Shown: positions 12,801-25,370, numbered from the stretch's first letter. The stretch is 64,000 nt of DNA from Asterella californica (GCA_036924285.1 JAYKYS010000002.1:37556501-37620500); one strand, 5' to 3'. The notes: generated by a model from the sequence alone, not told the origin. Program-made: numbers and translations.

Positions 12801-15800
12801 GGCCTCCTCAAGAAACCTCGTCGGTCCAGATAGACAGACAGACAGATTCTACTCACTCTCGGCTCTACTAACAAGGTCGAACTCAATTTCCTCGCTACCT
12901 GCCTGCCGCTGCTTCTTCTTTGCTTCGATTCTTTCTGTTTCAATATCTCTTTCTCTCTCTCGGACCAGAAAAACAATCTGTGCCTACAGCAGCAGCAACA
13001 ACACCATGATTCACCACTGCTTCAACTGCCCGACATAATCAGCACGTACTCCCACCATATCATTACAGACGAATTCATGTATGCGCTGGGCCCTCCCTGA
13101 GCAATGAAGAGTGTAGTTGATCGCAGCGCACGAAAGGCAGGCCAGGCGGGAGGCGTCTCAGCAAAAGAGTACATGAATAATGAGTAAATCCCCCACTGTT
13201 CTGTTCCCTCTCGCGTCACCTTATCCGCCTAATTTAACGAGACAGGGTTGTGAATCCGGTGCCACCATTCCTACCATCGTGGAGAGGTTCCTCGTCACTC
13301 CACTCCCAGAGTCCCCAGAGTCCGCACCAATCCTCCTCTCCTCTCCCCTTCCCTCCCGTCCTTCTCCTCTAGATTCTCCTACTACGTTAAGACTCTACAG
13401 ACCTTCTTAACTCAGCCTTAACTCAGCTTAACTGTACCGCACTTGGGATACTTCACAACACTGACCTCCTCACTTCGTCTGCACGTCTGCCGGAGAGCGA
13501 AAGAACGCAAGCACAAATACCGAAACAACACCGCAATATCAGAACGCAATATCAGAGAGGACAGAAAGGGGTGCCAGTGCAAGAAGGAAAGCAGGACTCT
13601 GGAGGAGCACCACAGTTTAGGCGCAGTTATCGAGGAGTTGAGGATACCTCCACCAGTGAAGGGGAAAGAAAGACAAGGCTCTGCAGAGAACATAGCTATC
13701 GATTGACATGGGAGTAAATATTGAAAATGTAGGTTAAATTAAAGCAAAGAACGACAAACTGTTTCCATCTTTTGTCATCTTCTGGGTCCTTTCAAATCGA
13801 CGGCTAGCAAAGCAAGAAGGGGAAGTGGGACTGTCCGGAAAGCAGCCGGATGAGCGGAAAATGCCCTTCCATTGTCAAGAACTTCTGGAACCTTCGGGTA
13901 GCAATTCGAAATTCCCGAGTTTGCCGAAAACAAAAAGTGGAGAAAACACCGATTTCCGGCAAAACTTTCCCGAACGCTGTTCGAGACGGTTCCAGTGGGC
14001 TGGGCTAGCTGCGGAACCCACCTGAGAACACGGGTCCCATGTACTGTGCATGGGCATTAAACTGGATTTTAAGTCACAGTCGTGTAAATCCTTCCAACCA
14101 TGGCATCCATCCATCTTCCTTGCCTACGGTAGACTTTTTTGCTATGAGTTACCATAGTTATACTACAATTGTGAAAACCGAAAAGGGAATGGGAAATACT
14201 TTTGTCGTGTGATGGGGGACGGAAAGTTGGAGTCCGAGTGAAAACCGGAAAGAGGGAAGAAAGACTTCAGAGCCGGCTAAATCGCTAACGCATAGTCCCG
14301 CAATTCTATTGCCTTATCTAACCAACCGGGGACCCCACCCCAACCCATATCGGACCACAAGACGTGAGCCGCTCCGACTCTCCGAGGCCCACCCAAGGGC
14401 CAACACCGATGAAGCTGGGCTCCGTGAGTGGGACCATGACCTATCGCCGAGGAAATGGCGAGGAATCTGCATGGCATGGCCTGGTCCTATGAGCAATAGA
14501 CTGAATCTACTCTACGTCTGGGCCGAGAAAACAGTGCGAATCATCTTTCCACCAGATGGGTAGTATATATGTATGTTTTACTGGCTCCTGTTAGAGGTCT
14601 TGTAATGGCATTAAAGTTTCTTAGGGCCCTTTGGCTCCCACTAGCTATTTGTGTTTTGGTTTTGATGCAGACAGAGCCTGGAGTGCCTGCACAATATAAG
14701 GCTGGTTTTCCATTATGGTGGAACAAATGACATGGCAGGTTTTGATTCGTGCTTCCCTTTGGCCATTGGAATTTGTTCCACTGGAATACAGTGACTTGCA
14801 AAGACATTGTCAGATATGAAACATTTTTCTTTTATATATTTTATAAGATTTATATGACATATATTTGATTAAGATTTGTACAATCTATTTTCGTCAGATA
14901 TAAACGTCAGAATCAGTAATTAACCAAAATTATCATAAAATTAAGATTAATTTAACTACATAGTATGTGTGGACACATGAAGGTAAGGGGACCGAGTAAC
15001 CTATCAGTTGTCTGCAAATCGATTTATTGATATCCAGGAATAGATATCGATGTCGATTTCTATGCAAAGTGATAGTTATCGATGTCAACAACTATTTAGG
15101 ACAATGAAAGATTATATGGCATTATTAGTTTCAAGACGACCGAAATGTTATATTTTGGAGAAAATTAATACACATTGAGATCTCCACATTATTGTGAACT
15201 TGTGTAAGAAATATAGTTATCAAACCTCGACAACTATCGTCTGCTGAGGGCGAAGGTATACTAGTCGTTCAATGACAGAGCGTTTGACATCGAGATCCAT
15301 GCAAAACCATAGTCTTCGAAATAGATGGAGTTCCCCAATATAGTTATCGACGTTAGAATAGCGTGCAACTATCAGCAGACACAACCCTCTATACTACATT
15401 ATATGTTATCATTGTGTTGTTTATGAAGCTTTCTCATGACCATTGAACTTAGTCATTGAGTTAAACGGTAAGTGAGGATTTGTTCCCGTTGGTGGAAGCA
15501 AGTGCAGTGTGCTAAACCTGACAACTCATGTATAAATGCAAACATGTACATGTTTTCTTGTAAGCGAGTTGAACATGAACTTGTTGTTAGAATTGATGAT
15601 TGAAAACAATAGAGTGGCACGAGAGAGATATTCATTCTCTCAAAAGTTTTCCATAGCTGTCTCGGACGGGGGTGGGTTTATAATAGGATACGATCATTGC
15701 AACAATAATTCATCTGTTCTATTGATAATTATAGTTATAGATATGTAATATCGATGCTCGATATCTATACGTACACATCAAAGCTGAACAGACTAGAGTT

Positions 15801-16250
15801 GGAGTAGCATGGACATCTTCCATGGAGAAATCCAATCAGGTTGACTTTCAAATGATCATTTGGTATTGTTCAGTTCAGTCTACATGCTCAATCTGCGGAA
15901 GCCTTGTAACCTCAGCTCGAGTCAATGCAGGTTGGTGGATAATGCTACAGTGGTCTAGCCGAAGGTAAAAAATGTTCATGTACATCCAATAGATGTGCTT
16001 ACATGAACAAAATGCTCGACCATTAGTTTCTCGATCCATGAAATCTGACCATGAACATGATGAAAAACAACATATCTATACTATGTAGTTCTTTGGACCT
16101 TGTCCATCACACTCATGAGTTGTCGATCTGAATTTTACTCTCATTGTTATCCAATAACTCTCTCGTTGAGCATACACATCATCGAATTAGAGTGCACCAA
16201 GTGCATTCGTTGACGTGCATCGTTAGAAAGAGTCGATTTATGATGCACAT
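12801..16250. other. Long intergenic region
   Basis: Upstream of the racemase-family gene I see its probable promoter and leader, then AT-rich DNA from about 14,800 onward. Short motifs such as TATCGATGTC recur here and in the decayed DNA at 38,600-41,100, suggesting old related repeats. I find no gene with coding character. Confidence 0.4.
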
Positions 16251-16553
16251 TTATGTCTTTTCGTGTATTGAAGCAAAATGATTGAAGAGCATATCCCTCT
16301 TCTCGCCGGCTTCGTCTAGCAAGACCTTCGTCCAATTCTTCATTGTCCAGTTCCTTGACCTCGCATATTCGTCTTCGGCTGCATGGTCTTCACACATTTG
16401 AATCTGGCTGATGAACTTGTCAGACACCCGAGTCCAACCTCCCCACGTTAAGAAGCTTAAACCTAACTCCTTCAGCTTCGGCTGAAGGTGGCGAAATTCT
16501 TCCTGATCCAACTCAAAGGCTCTGATCCTCGGGAACTTCGACGTCAATGACAT
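16251..16553 (-). CDS. Hypothetical 100-codon reading frame
   Basis: A 100-residue frame with an even, soluble, charged composition and several Trp residues (FLTWGGWTRVSDKF, RNWTMKNWTKVLLDEAGEK). Its helical pattern looks more protein-like than most frames of this size nearby. I do not recognise it. It lacks obvious splice partners and may be a remnant of a transposon-encoded protein. Confidence 0.3.
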   Translation of the reverse strand: MSLTSKFPRIRAFELDQEEFRHLQPKLKELGLSFLTWGGWTRVSDKFISQIQMCEDHAAEDEYARSRNWTMKNWTKVLLDEAGEKRDMLFNHFASIHEKT

Positions 16554-17270
16554 CGTACTCTACGAAGATAGTTGTATTCGCTCTGCGGGTTAGTCTTCGT
16601 CTAAATGCGCTAGACTTCGTCCGAGATAGTCTTCGCCCAATTGCGCTCTACTTTGTCTGAGCTCGCTCTCTTCTTCTAAACCTCTCTCCGAGAACAGAAA
16701 TCGCTACACGCTAAAACAGTTTTGAATAATGAGTTGATTTTCTGAGTATATACTTGGTTCAAACGCCCCACACACGTGCTGAAGCCGTTTCTCATTCATC
16801 GCTACTGACTTGACAAGGGAGTGCGTAGGCCATCTTCGTCTTCACCTAAGCGATTCCTGTCACTCTTCGGGAAGGTAGCTTGTCTTAACCTATTCTTTCT
16901 CCGTAGTACTCTTCTGTGAATTTCTACTAATTGCTCGTGAAGAGACTACTCTTCACGAGCAGTTAGTAGAAATTTCTTTTCATCTTCTATCTACAGAGGT
17001 CTTCCGGTGAAGTTCTTCTTCCGAAGACTCTTCTTAAGAAGACTCCTCTCTTCACAAATGATCTTCTTCACTACTACTAAGCTATTCTTCTTCTAACTTC
17101 ATGATTTCTTCTACGAACTTCTACATTTCAAGCATCTTCTATCAAAAATTGAAAAAGTAGGCTCTACAAAACAAAGTTGTGTTATAGAGAGATTTACTAG
17201 CACATTGAGTTCAGCTTAGGACTGGAAGAAAAGCGATAGAGGTGAGTGATAGAGGTGAGCGAGAGGAGAG
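16554..17270. other. Pyrimidine-rich intergenic DNA with a strong hairpin
   Basis: The plus strand is rich in CTTCTT runs. The only discrete structure is the inverted repeat at 16919-16974, listed separately. Confidence 0.4.
16919..16974. repeat. 26-bp inverted repeat with 4-nt loop
   Basis: The arms 16919-16944 and 16949-16974 are reverse complements at 25 of 26 positions, around the loop ACTA. Transcribed from either strand this would form one compact stem. It may be a small-RNA precursor, a MITE core or a palindrome left by rearrangement; nothing nearby decides between these. Confidence 0.8.
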
Positions 17271-17274
17271 GCTT

Positions 17275-17338
17275 CTTTGCACAAAGACGGTAATGAGTCT
17301 GATGTCGATGAGAGTAAGAGACGATTTCCGAAGGACGT
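17275..17338 (+). pseudogene. Left part of a reading frame interrupted by RT3
   Basis: A frame running through HKDGNESDVDESKRR up to the insertion point continues in register in the DNA after the element (27451-27743) once one copy of the 4-bp target duplication is counted. The frame may start at the AG near 17272 (a possible splice acceptor). No family is recognised. Confidence 0.4.
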
Positions 17339-19373
17339 TGTCTTGTTGTGGGACCAGTTAGTATGTAAATTACGCGTATAAGTGCGTTTTGCACACAATT
17401 GTAGAAGTTGTGGTATAATGGGATCCAAAACATTGCTCTTATGAGCTTAGAATGCTCTATTATCTGCTGGGGCTCTCCATGGGGCAGAAAAGGACAAGGT
17501 TGAGTCCTTTAACTTCTCATTGGTCCTCAAAAAAGTGAAGGTAACTTGTCATCTACCTAAGTGTGCGCTCTGGGAGGTTCGGGTCACTTTGACGAGGGAT
17601 TTTGGAGATCAGAGGGCATAGGCGGAGAGCTCTCGACGGGAGGAGCAATCTGACCACAAATTTCACTCGATTTGGAGGTCCAGGGCATACGTTATGGCGA
17701 TTTGAAGTTCATAGAGTGATGAGAGTACAAGAGTTTCTCTTCCGATTGTAAGATTAAGGGGTTTGAGTGATTGAGCCGTCAGATTGAGACCAGATTTCAT
17801 GGGCTTGTAGTCTGTCAGCTGCTGAAGCTCTGACCACAAATTTCACCACCGGATGTTGTGCGGATTGAGCGCAATGACGATTTGAAGGCGACGGGGTGCA
17901 GAAAGCTGTCAATATGAAGCAGCGAGTTTGCAGATTTATGGAGGACGATCAGAACGGTCAAATCGGCTCAAATTTCCTGTGTAGTGAGTTTACCTTCTGA
18001 ATTGATAGCACAGGAAGTTGGAGTGGAAGTGGACGGTTCATTTAGTCGAAGAAGCTTCTGTCCTGAATCTGAGATTGGAAGTGCGTGTTAGTTTCTGTGG
18101 ATTTGTGTTAATCGTGGGAGGAGATCTAGCCGTCAGATCTTCCCGAAATTTGACCTGCAAGTAGAGATTTTAGTATCCTACCTACGTGGCAAGTTTTGAG
18201 AGGAGACTGAGCTGTAGATCTGTACCTATCATATGTGAAAGTTCGCTGGTTTTTCTGCCGAGTTGTATCGGCAACGATATCTACTCTAGGTCTCGAGTTG
18301 TTAGCGGCAGCTGGCTGAAAAGTATCCAGTGCGACATTTGTATTGCTTTGGGGAGTATTCTAGGCGTAGATATGACTTTAGCGACCTACGTTGTATCCAC
18401 GTCATGTGGTTGTTAGGTTCGCACTCAACGTGGCAAAGTGCGATCTTTGACCTATAGAGTCGACTACCTGTCTAGCCTAGTCTCCGGTTTTGGGCCACGT
18501 TACGGTGCATGCATTAGAACCTTTCACCCAGAAGACCCATACGTGGATGAGTATGACGGCACCAAACATGCGATGTGCATGTGTGCCACCTCATCGGTCC
18601 GTGAGGCTTGGGTTGCTTGGTTAGGGAGCTTGCACCTATCCTTGTTTGGTGTTCGAAACTTTTAAGCAAAGGGGAGTGACCTGTGTGGGGGCATTCGACC
18701 TGGGAAAAAAATCCAAGAGATTGTTCGTGTAGAGATCGTGGTGATCCTATGAGATTGAATCAGAGTTTTATGGATCGAGATACCTTTGTAGTTGGAGTGC
18801 ACATGTTGTGAGAGATGGACGAAGGACTCTACTTACCGCCCAGATTCCCTTTTCAAAACCCTTTCTCGATTAAAATGATGTATATGGAACGAGTCCACTT
18901 TCAACAGTTTCTGATAGGATCCTTCGGGCATAACTTTACCGCGCAAGTCATGCTCTCGCCTGTCCTTGTGATCTTACCTGTTGTCACTTACGGCCAAGAA
19001 TGGGACCTCACCGTCTTTATCCTCATCTAACGAAGGATGGATCTGAATCAGCTCCCTCCTGTAAACTTTAACACCCAGTGCGAGATAAGACACATCTGTC
19101 GACCCAAAGCCATGTACGAAGCCCTAGTAGTGAGAAACTTCGGAGAGGAATACTACCGAGAGATCATGTCATCACATATCTCGTTTGTCGTGCCCATGAT
19201 CATCCAACGTTTTCGTGTAGTTATCTTGACCCTTTACTGAGAGAAAGAAAGTGCTTAGTTATCGAGGAAGTTAGAGAGAAATCTACAGGAAACTTGTCGC
19301 TCTGCTGTGCATTGATCGCTAGCCACAGCCAGAAGGTACGCCCTTGCTCGAAGGAAAGGCTCTCGCTACGACA
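17339..19373 (+). repeat. RT3 5' LTR
   Basis: 2035 bp, starting TGTCTTGTTGTGGGACC and ending CTACGACA. It matches 25416-27450 almost base for base. Confidence 0.95.
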
Positions 19374-19377
19374 TATT

Positions 19378-19396
19378 TGGTGCTTCCACTGAGAGC
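19378..19396 (+). promoter_or_regulatory. RT3 tRNA primer binding site
   Basis: TGGTGCTTCCACTGAGAGC lies 4 nt downstream of the 5' LTR and starts with the TGG expected opposite a tRNA CCA end. RT4 has the same site with one difference, at the same place relative to its LTR. The tRNA is not identified. Confidence 0.8.
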
Positions 19397-19441
19397 ACGC
19401 TTTGAGGTGGTTGAGTGAGTTGTTGCCGAGGAGCGTCAAGT

Positions 19442-21760
19442 ATGAATCTTCCCGAAGCAATGGGGACGAGTGGAGGAGGAGCGGACGATCTGCTTCGAGC
19501 ATTGACGATGTTGTTGAGACAACAACAAGGAGGCGATGTTGGGGAGCAGAAGTCTACAAGAGCTCTACAAGCGGTGGTGAAGAAGTTGGGGAGGTTCGAT
19601 GGAAGGAACATCACGAAGTATGTTCAGGAGTATATTTGTGAGATGGAGGTAAATCGTGTGCCTGAGACAGAGATGATTTCTAGTTTTGAGTTGGCTGTGA
19701 TACCTGAGATCCGTAGTCAAGTGACAAAGCTGAAGGACGCACGTACGAGTTCTTGGGAGGAGTATGAGCAGAGGTTGAAGAGTGAATTTTTTGATGATGA
19801 TGCGGATAGAGTAACCAAGAGAACGTTCTTGGAGTGGATAGAGCAGCGTCCGGGGAATGAGATGACGCCAAATGAGTTGCTGCGTGAGTTTGAGAAAAGG
19901 TTCTGTCAATTGTCTCCATCCGAGAGGACAACGCTTGACTTAAGGAAGACAGAACTTTTTCTAGAAGCTGCTGATGAAAATCTAGAGGATAAGCTTTTCT
20001 TGATGCTAGCAGACAAGGGAGAAGAAGGAGGAGTGAGCACAGACTGGAGAAAGGTAGAGGAAGCTGTTACTATTCTCACGAAGCAGAAACGTGGAAGAGG
20101 TAGAGCTGCAACCTTGAGGTCTGATGTCTCTTTAGCTCCATTGCCCAAGCCTGCCAATAGCAAGGTTGAAGATTCTGCAATCGATGAGTTGGTCAAGGGT
20201 CTGAGAGAGTTAAGGATAGAGATGGCAGAGCTAAAGCATAGTCGAAGTCCTGGTGATACCAATGCATCTTCAACTAGCAGAAATTTTTCTAGAAGATGTA
20301 TCTGGTGTGACAGTACTGAACACCAACGACGAGATTGTGAGGAGTTTTCCGAAGCTCTCAGAACCGGAGTCGTGAATTTTAGAGATGGAAAGATTCATCT
20401 CGCCCAAACTGGTGTGCCGTTGAATACCAACTTTGGTAAGGGAGGAATGAAGAGTTTGGTGAGAGGTCAGGTTGGTATAGCTACGGCGATACGCACAATA
20501 GAGCCAGAAACATTTGCGATTGAAGTAGATGTACCAGTTGTAGCAGCTGTTAAGAGCGATGTAGTTGAAGTTCCACGAGAAGTAATGTTGCGAGGTGCGG
20601 AGGCAATTCGTCGCATTACTGGATGGGATGATCTTGTAGAGGCAGGGTGTGTCAAGGCTTACTTGGTGCAAGAGAAGCATGTAAGCTGGCAAGATGCGAT
20701 TGTGGAAGAGAAAAGGAGACGTGATGATGATGTTGCTGATCCGAAGGAGGCTGCAAGGAGAGCCAGAACCACGAAGAGGAGAGGGCAACAAGAGACATCA
20801 CCGTCTGATATCCCTTCGACGTCTCAAGGGGCATCTACATCTGAACCTATGGTTGATGTTCCTATTTATGACACGGAGATGAGAGAGAAAGGCAAAGGAG
20901 TGTCTTCAAAGGGCAAAGGTAAAGCACCGACCTACAGACTACAGTCAGATATTGAGACCACCACCAACTTGAAGGAGATTCTTGAAGAGAGAATTTTGGT
21001 TGCAAAGATAGAATTTTCCTTGCGAGAAGCCTTGGAAATAGCCAAACGTGACTTTCATGAGCTGATCATAGATGTGATCAAGAGAAAGAGGCAGATGACT
21101 GCAGATACAGTGATGGTGAAAGCATTGGATACTGACATCACTGGGGAGGAAGATGAAGAGTTAGGTCGCGTATTTGCCCAAAAGCATGTACTACAGGCGT
21201 CGAAAGGAAGAGAGGCAAGAGTTTCAAACTGTGCTGCAGAATATGGCGACGAGAAGCAGCATGAGAGTCACTATTCTCGAGCATACTGGGCTCGTGCAAC
21301 CACAGAGACAAGGGTCCGACTGGGTAACTTGTCAGAGGCTATAGTGGCGTTGGTGGATCACGGTTCGGAGATTAATATCATGTCCAAAAATGTTTACGAA
21401 AAGGGGAAGTGGCCAATCGACACAGGACATGGATGGGTTCTTCGTGCTGCTAACAACCAAAGAGGTGAACTTTTTGGTGCTTGTCCAGCTGTCAAGACTC
21501 GGATAGGAGATGTAGAGATAGAACAAAACTTTTTTGTTCAGAGTATAGCTGCGTATCCTGTGATCCTTGGTCAACCGTACATTACTGCGTCTAGGATGGA
21601 GACGAAAGTAATGGACGATGGGTCTCATTATGCTCGTATCAAAAGTCAAGATGGTACGAGGGCGGTACAGTTTCTTACTGTACGTACGGGTCATGAAAGG
21701 AACAGAGAGAAGCTGAGAGACAGTCCCTTAAGGACTGACAAAGAGTTTTCGGATTTTTAG
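19442..21760 (+). CDS. RT3 Gag-protease polyprotein
   Basis: Starts at ATG 19442 (MNLPEAMGTSGGG) and is intact to the TAG at 21758-21760. The first ~270 residues form a capsid-like helical region with FELAVIPEIRSQV and LEWIEQRPGNEMTPNELL. A CX2CX4HX4C zinc knuckle (CIWCDSTEHQRRDC) is encoded at about 20297-20338. Next is a conserved stretch around RRITGWDDLVEAGCVKAYL, also present in RT4 and of unknown role. The C-terminal domain is retropepsin-like with VDHGSEINIMS (Asp codon 21356-21358) and VILGQPYI, but the active-site triplet reads Asp-His-Gly instead of Asp-Ser/Thr-Gly. Gag packages the RNA and the protease matures the polyprotein; activity of the variant site is unproven. Confidence 0.9.
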   Translation: MNLPEAMGTSGGGADDLLRALTMLLRQQQGGDVGEQKSTRALQAVVKKLGRFDGRNITKYVQEYICEMEVNRVPETEMISSFELAVIPEIRSQVTKLKDARTSSWEEYEQRLKSEFFDDDADRVTKRTFLEWIEQRPGNEMTPNELLREFEKRFCQLSPSERTTLDLRKTELFLEAADENLEDKLFLMLADKGEEGGVSTDWRKVEEAVTILTKQKRGRGRAATLRSDVSLAPLPKPANSKVEDSAIDELVKGLRELRIEMAELKHSRSPGDTNASSTSRNFSRRCIWCDSTEHQRRDCEEFSEALRTGVVNFRDGKIHLAQTGVPLNTNFGKGGMKSLVRGQVGIATAIRTIEPETFAIEVDVPVVAAVKSDVVEVPREVMLRGAEAIRRITGWDDLVEAGCVKAYLVQEKHVSWQDAIVEEKRRRDDDVADPKEAARRARTTKRRGQQETSPSDIPSTSQGASTSEPMVDVPIYDTEMREKGKGVSSKGKGKAPTYRLQSDIETTTNLKEILEERILVAKIEFSLREALEIAKRDFHELIIDVIKRKRQMTADTVMVKALDTDITGEEDEELGRVFAQKHVLQASKGREARVSNCAAEYGDEKQHESHYSRAYWARATTETRVRLGNLSEAIVALVDHGSEINIMSKNVYEKGKWPIDTGHGWVLRAANNQRGELFGACPAVKTRIGDVEIEQNFFVQSIAAYPVILGQPYITASRMETKVMDDGSHYARIKSQDGTRAVQFLTVRTGHERNREKLRDSPLRTDKEFSDF

Positions 21761-24700
21761 TTAGCACTCCTGTAGAGCGGGAGTATGGGAGTGTTGATAG
21801 GAGAAAGAGCCTTCCGCTAGTGCCAGAAGATGAAGAAGAGATGTTTAAATGTGGATTTGCTCAGTTTTCTGAGACATGTGTAAATAGATTTCGAGTGGTA
21901 GAAGAGATGGATAGTGTACAAAGACGATGTGTGAAGAAGCAGGAAGATCTCTTCAAAACTCAAGGAGTTCTGTTAGATCGGGAGTTCATTAACGGGGTGT
22001 ATGAAGAAGAGGGCTTTGAAGATACTCTTGAGGAAGTTTTGTCGTTTATAAGCACCGATTCTTTGGTGAATGGATTAGTCGCGATCCGTTCACGTGAGTT
22101 ACATGAGGAGATTACAAGATTCGTCGAGGACGGCTACAAGGTTCAGCTTCAGATGAAAGGAGATCATGAGTTGGAGTTAGAGAAGAGTAGAGTCATAAAA
22201 CACCAAGAAGCGCAGGTTCATACAAAATACAAGACGGTGGCGCGTAAAGTGAAGCCGGTGGCTACTCAACTACCTGAAGACTCTAACAAGCAAGTGGAAC
22301 GAGCATCGACTGAACCAGTTCTGCGGGATTCACAGAGAGTAGGGCACAGGTTCACAGAAGAGACACTCAAACGACTACAGATTGGAGGGGGTGAGTTTCT
22401 CATTGAGGAAGAGAGAAAGCGTTTTCATGAGATGCTGAGAAGACATGGAAAGGCTTTTGCTTTCAGTGCAGAAGAGATTGGATGTGCAGATACGAGTGTC
22501 GTAGCACCCATGGTGATCTTCACAGTACCACATGTGCCTTGGGACTTGAAGCCTATACCAGTGCCACGAGCTATGTTGCCAAAGCTTGTGGAATTGTTGA
22601 AAGAGAAGATACGCATGGATATTTTAGAGCCATCTATGGGACCTTACTCGAGTCGGTGGTTTACTGTACCTAAGAAGTCAGGGGCTCTTAGGTTCATCCA
22701 AGACATGCAACATGCTAACAAGGTGACTATTCGAAACATGGGAGCAGGACCCATAGTAGATGAAGTTGCAGAAGCTTTTGCTGGTCGTGCTATCTACTCG
22801 ATTGGAGATTTATACTCTGGGTATGATCAGTTCTAGTTGGCAATGGAGAGCAGAGATCTCACCACCATGCGTACTCCGCTTGGGCTTGTAAGGATGTGTA
22901 CATTACCGCAAGGAGCGACAAACTCTGTTGCGCATGTGCAAAATGCAATGAATAGGATTTTGAGAGAATTCATTCCGGAGAAGACCATACCTTTCATAGA
23001 TGATATTCCTATGAAAGGGTGTGCGGTCGAAGACAAAGATGAGAAGCTGACTGAGGATGAATGTCGAAGGTTTGTGGTTGATCATATTCACGATGTGGAG
23101 ATGATCTTAACAAGGCTTGAGGAGGTAAATCTCACTCTTTCAGCAGAGAAGTCGAGCTTTGGAGTATCAGAGATTGTTGTTGTTGGTCATCTTTGTGGAG
23201 CTTTTGGTCGACGTCCAAACCCATCAAAGGTTGATGCCATTGGGAGGATGAAAGATTGTGTCAACACCACAGAGGTTAGGAGATTCTTGGGAGCTTGTTT
23301 GTTCTATCGAGTGTGGATTTCTCATTTTAGTCACATGTCTGAACCGTTGTATGAGTTGCTGAGGAAGCGAAGGAGGTTCACTTGGGGTGAGGAGCAGAGG
23401 GTCGCTATGGTGCGACTAAAAGAAGCGTTGAAATCACCACCAGTTCTACGACAGTTGAGCTATGATTGTGGTAGACCCATAGTCGTTACTGTTGATACTA
23501 GTCCTATCGCTATAGGTTGGGCAATAGGGCAGGATGATGGTGAGGAAAAGAGGTTTGCAACAAGATTTGGAGCTCGTATACTTTCGGATCGACAAAGGAG
23601 ATACCCTCAAGTCAAACGAGAGCTATGGGGCGTTGTAACTGCAATGAAAGCTGAGAAGGAGTATCTCATTGGAGCACATGTACTACTTGAAACTGATTGC
23701 TTACCTCTGTTGGGAATGATAGCAAACTGCACAACGCCTGATATTGCTATGTTACGTTGGATAGCTTACATTAGGTCGTTGAATCCAGAGTTGAGGCACA
23801 TAGCAGGGAAGATGAACTCGATGGCAGACATGTTGTCTAGAGCTAGGTACTCTCAAGAAGAAGATATGGAGGCGGAAGATATGGATGAAGATGATGCAGA
23901 GGAGGGGCAAGTTCTACAACTATCAAGCGAGGACCGGAGTCGCTTGGATGGTGTTCTTCCTTTCAGGGAAGAACTCTACTGTGGGAGGCTCAAAGAAATC
24001 GGACGCTATCTAAGCACTCTTCAGAAGTATGAAGAATGGATGGAGAAAGTCTTCAAGGAGATACGACATCAGGCCTATGGCTATCTATTACGAGATGGAT
24101 ATCTGTGGAAGAGGCCAAAGAGGAGAGATGGAGTACCCTTGAGAGTAGTGGATGATGCAGAGACCAAGAAACAAGTACTCGAACAATTTCATGATACCTT
24201 ATGGGCAGGTCATCGAGGTACATGGGCGACCTTTACCAAGATCAAGGAGAGATATTGGTGGAAAGGATTGTATCGAGATGTAGAGAAGTTTGTTGGGTCA
24301 TGCATTGAATGTCAATTCCAATCCAAGATTCGGTATAGGGATGGATTGAGACCCACAATCCCTTGTCCATTCATTTCCAATGGGTTTTGGATTTGGTTGC
24401 CATGCCACCAGGAATTTGGGGCATGCGTCATTTAGTTTTGGCTCGGGAAGAGCTATCTAACTTTGTAGAAGGGAGGGCTCTACGCACCAAAGCTACTGAA
24501 CCTGTCTGTCGATTCATATTAGAAGATATAGTTTCTAGATATGGAAGCGTGGGGAGAATCCGTGCAGATAGAGGAGAGTTGAATGCAGATGAAGCACGTG
24601 AGTTCTTCAACAGATATGGAATACGATTGAAGTTGACCACTTCGATGAACCCGGAAGCGAATGGGAAAAGTGAACGAGGGCACCCACCAATCATCCAAGC

Positions 24701-25370
24701 ATTGGTGAAAGCGTGCAGGGTGCGTCATGGGGACTGGCCTAGACTTCTTCCTTTTGCGTTGTGGGCTGATAGAACTACTCATAGTACTGTCACTGGATAC
24801 ATGCCCACAGAATTGATGACCGGTCAAAAACCTATCATGCCAGCAGAAGGAGACGTTCCTACTTGGGTATGTCTACCTTGGGAGGATGGTTCTGATAGGG
24901 AAGGACTATTAGCACTACGAATTCAGCAGCTTGAGCGACGTGAGGAGGACCTCGAAGAAGCATTGGTCAAACTCAAGGAGGCGAGGTTGAAGAACAAGGA
25001 GCGGTTCGACAAGACACATCGACTGTGAAAGAAGCCGATCCGCGAAGGTGACTGGGTCATAGTATATGACAACAGTTTGGATAACCAACACATCACTATC
25101 AAGAAGTTTGCACGACGTTGGTTTGGTCCTTATGTTGTTGTTGTCGTTCACGACAATGCCACATATGGTTTGCGAGAATTGGATGGTACACTCTTGAAGT
25201 TACCCATTGCTGGTAAAAGGGTCAAGGTCTTCCGAAGACGTGAAGGATTTCTTGATTTCGATGAACTTCTCGAGTCTGATTCTCATCTTTCCAGACCTTA
25301 TGCGAGGGAAGATGATGATGAACCTGACAATTTGGAGCACGATGAGGGATACGATGATGACTATGGATAA
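21745..25370 (+). pseudogene. RT3 Pol: reverse transcriptase, RNase H, integrase (broken)
   Basis: Reads in the -1 frame relative to gag-pro and overlaps its end. RT covers about 22,380-23,100 and carries FIDD in place of the usual YxDD. RNase H follows (VTVDTSPIAIGWAIG and HIAGKMNSMADMLSR). Integrase has an H2C2 finger (HDTLWAGH ... CIEC) and D,D,E residues in VLDLVAMP, IRADRGE and EANGKSERG. Three lesions break it: TAG at 22834-22836 inside RT, where a Gln codon is likely ancestral; a one-base frameshift near 24,360 before the integrase core; and TGA at 25026-25028. The frame ends in an acidic tail (DDEPDNLEHDEGYDDDYG). No chromodomain is visible. Confidence 0.9.

Noticed and set aside
13022..14807. 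Short frames between the racemase-family gene and 14,800
   Set aside because: They overlap on opposite strands, lack conserved motifs and have no splice partners.
18186..19392. Repeated small frames inside the RT3 LTRs
   Set aside because: They occur identically in both LTRs simply because the LTRs are duplicates, and none has a domain.
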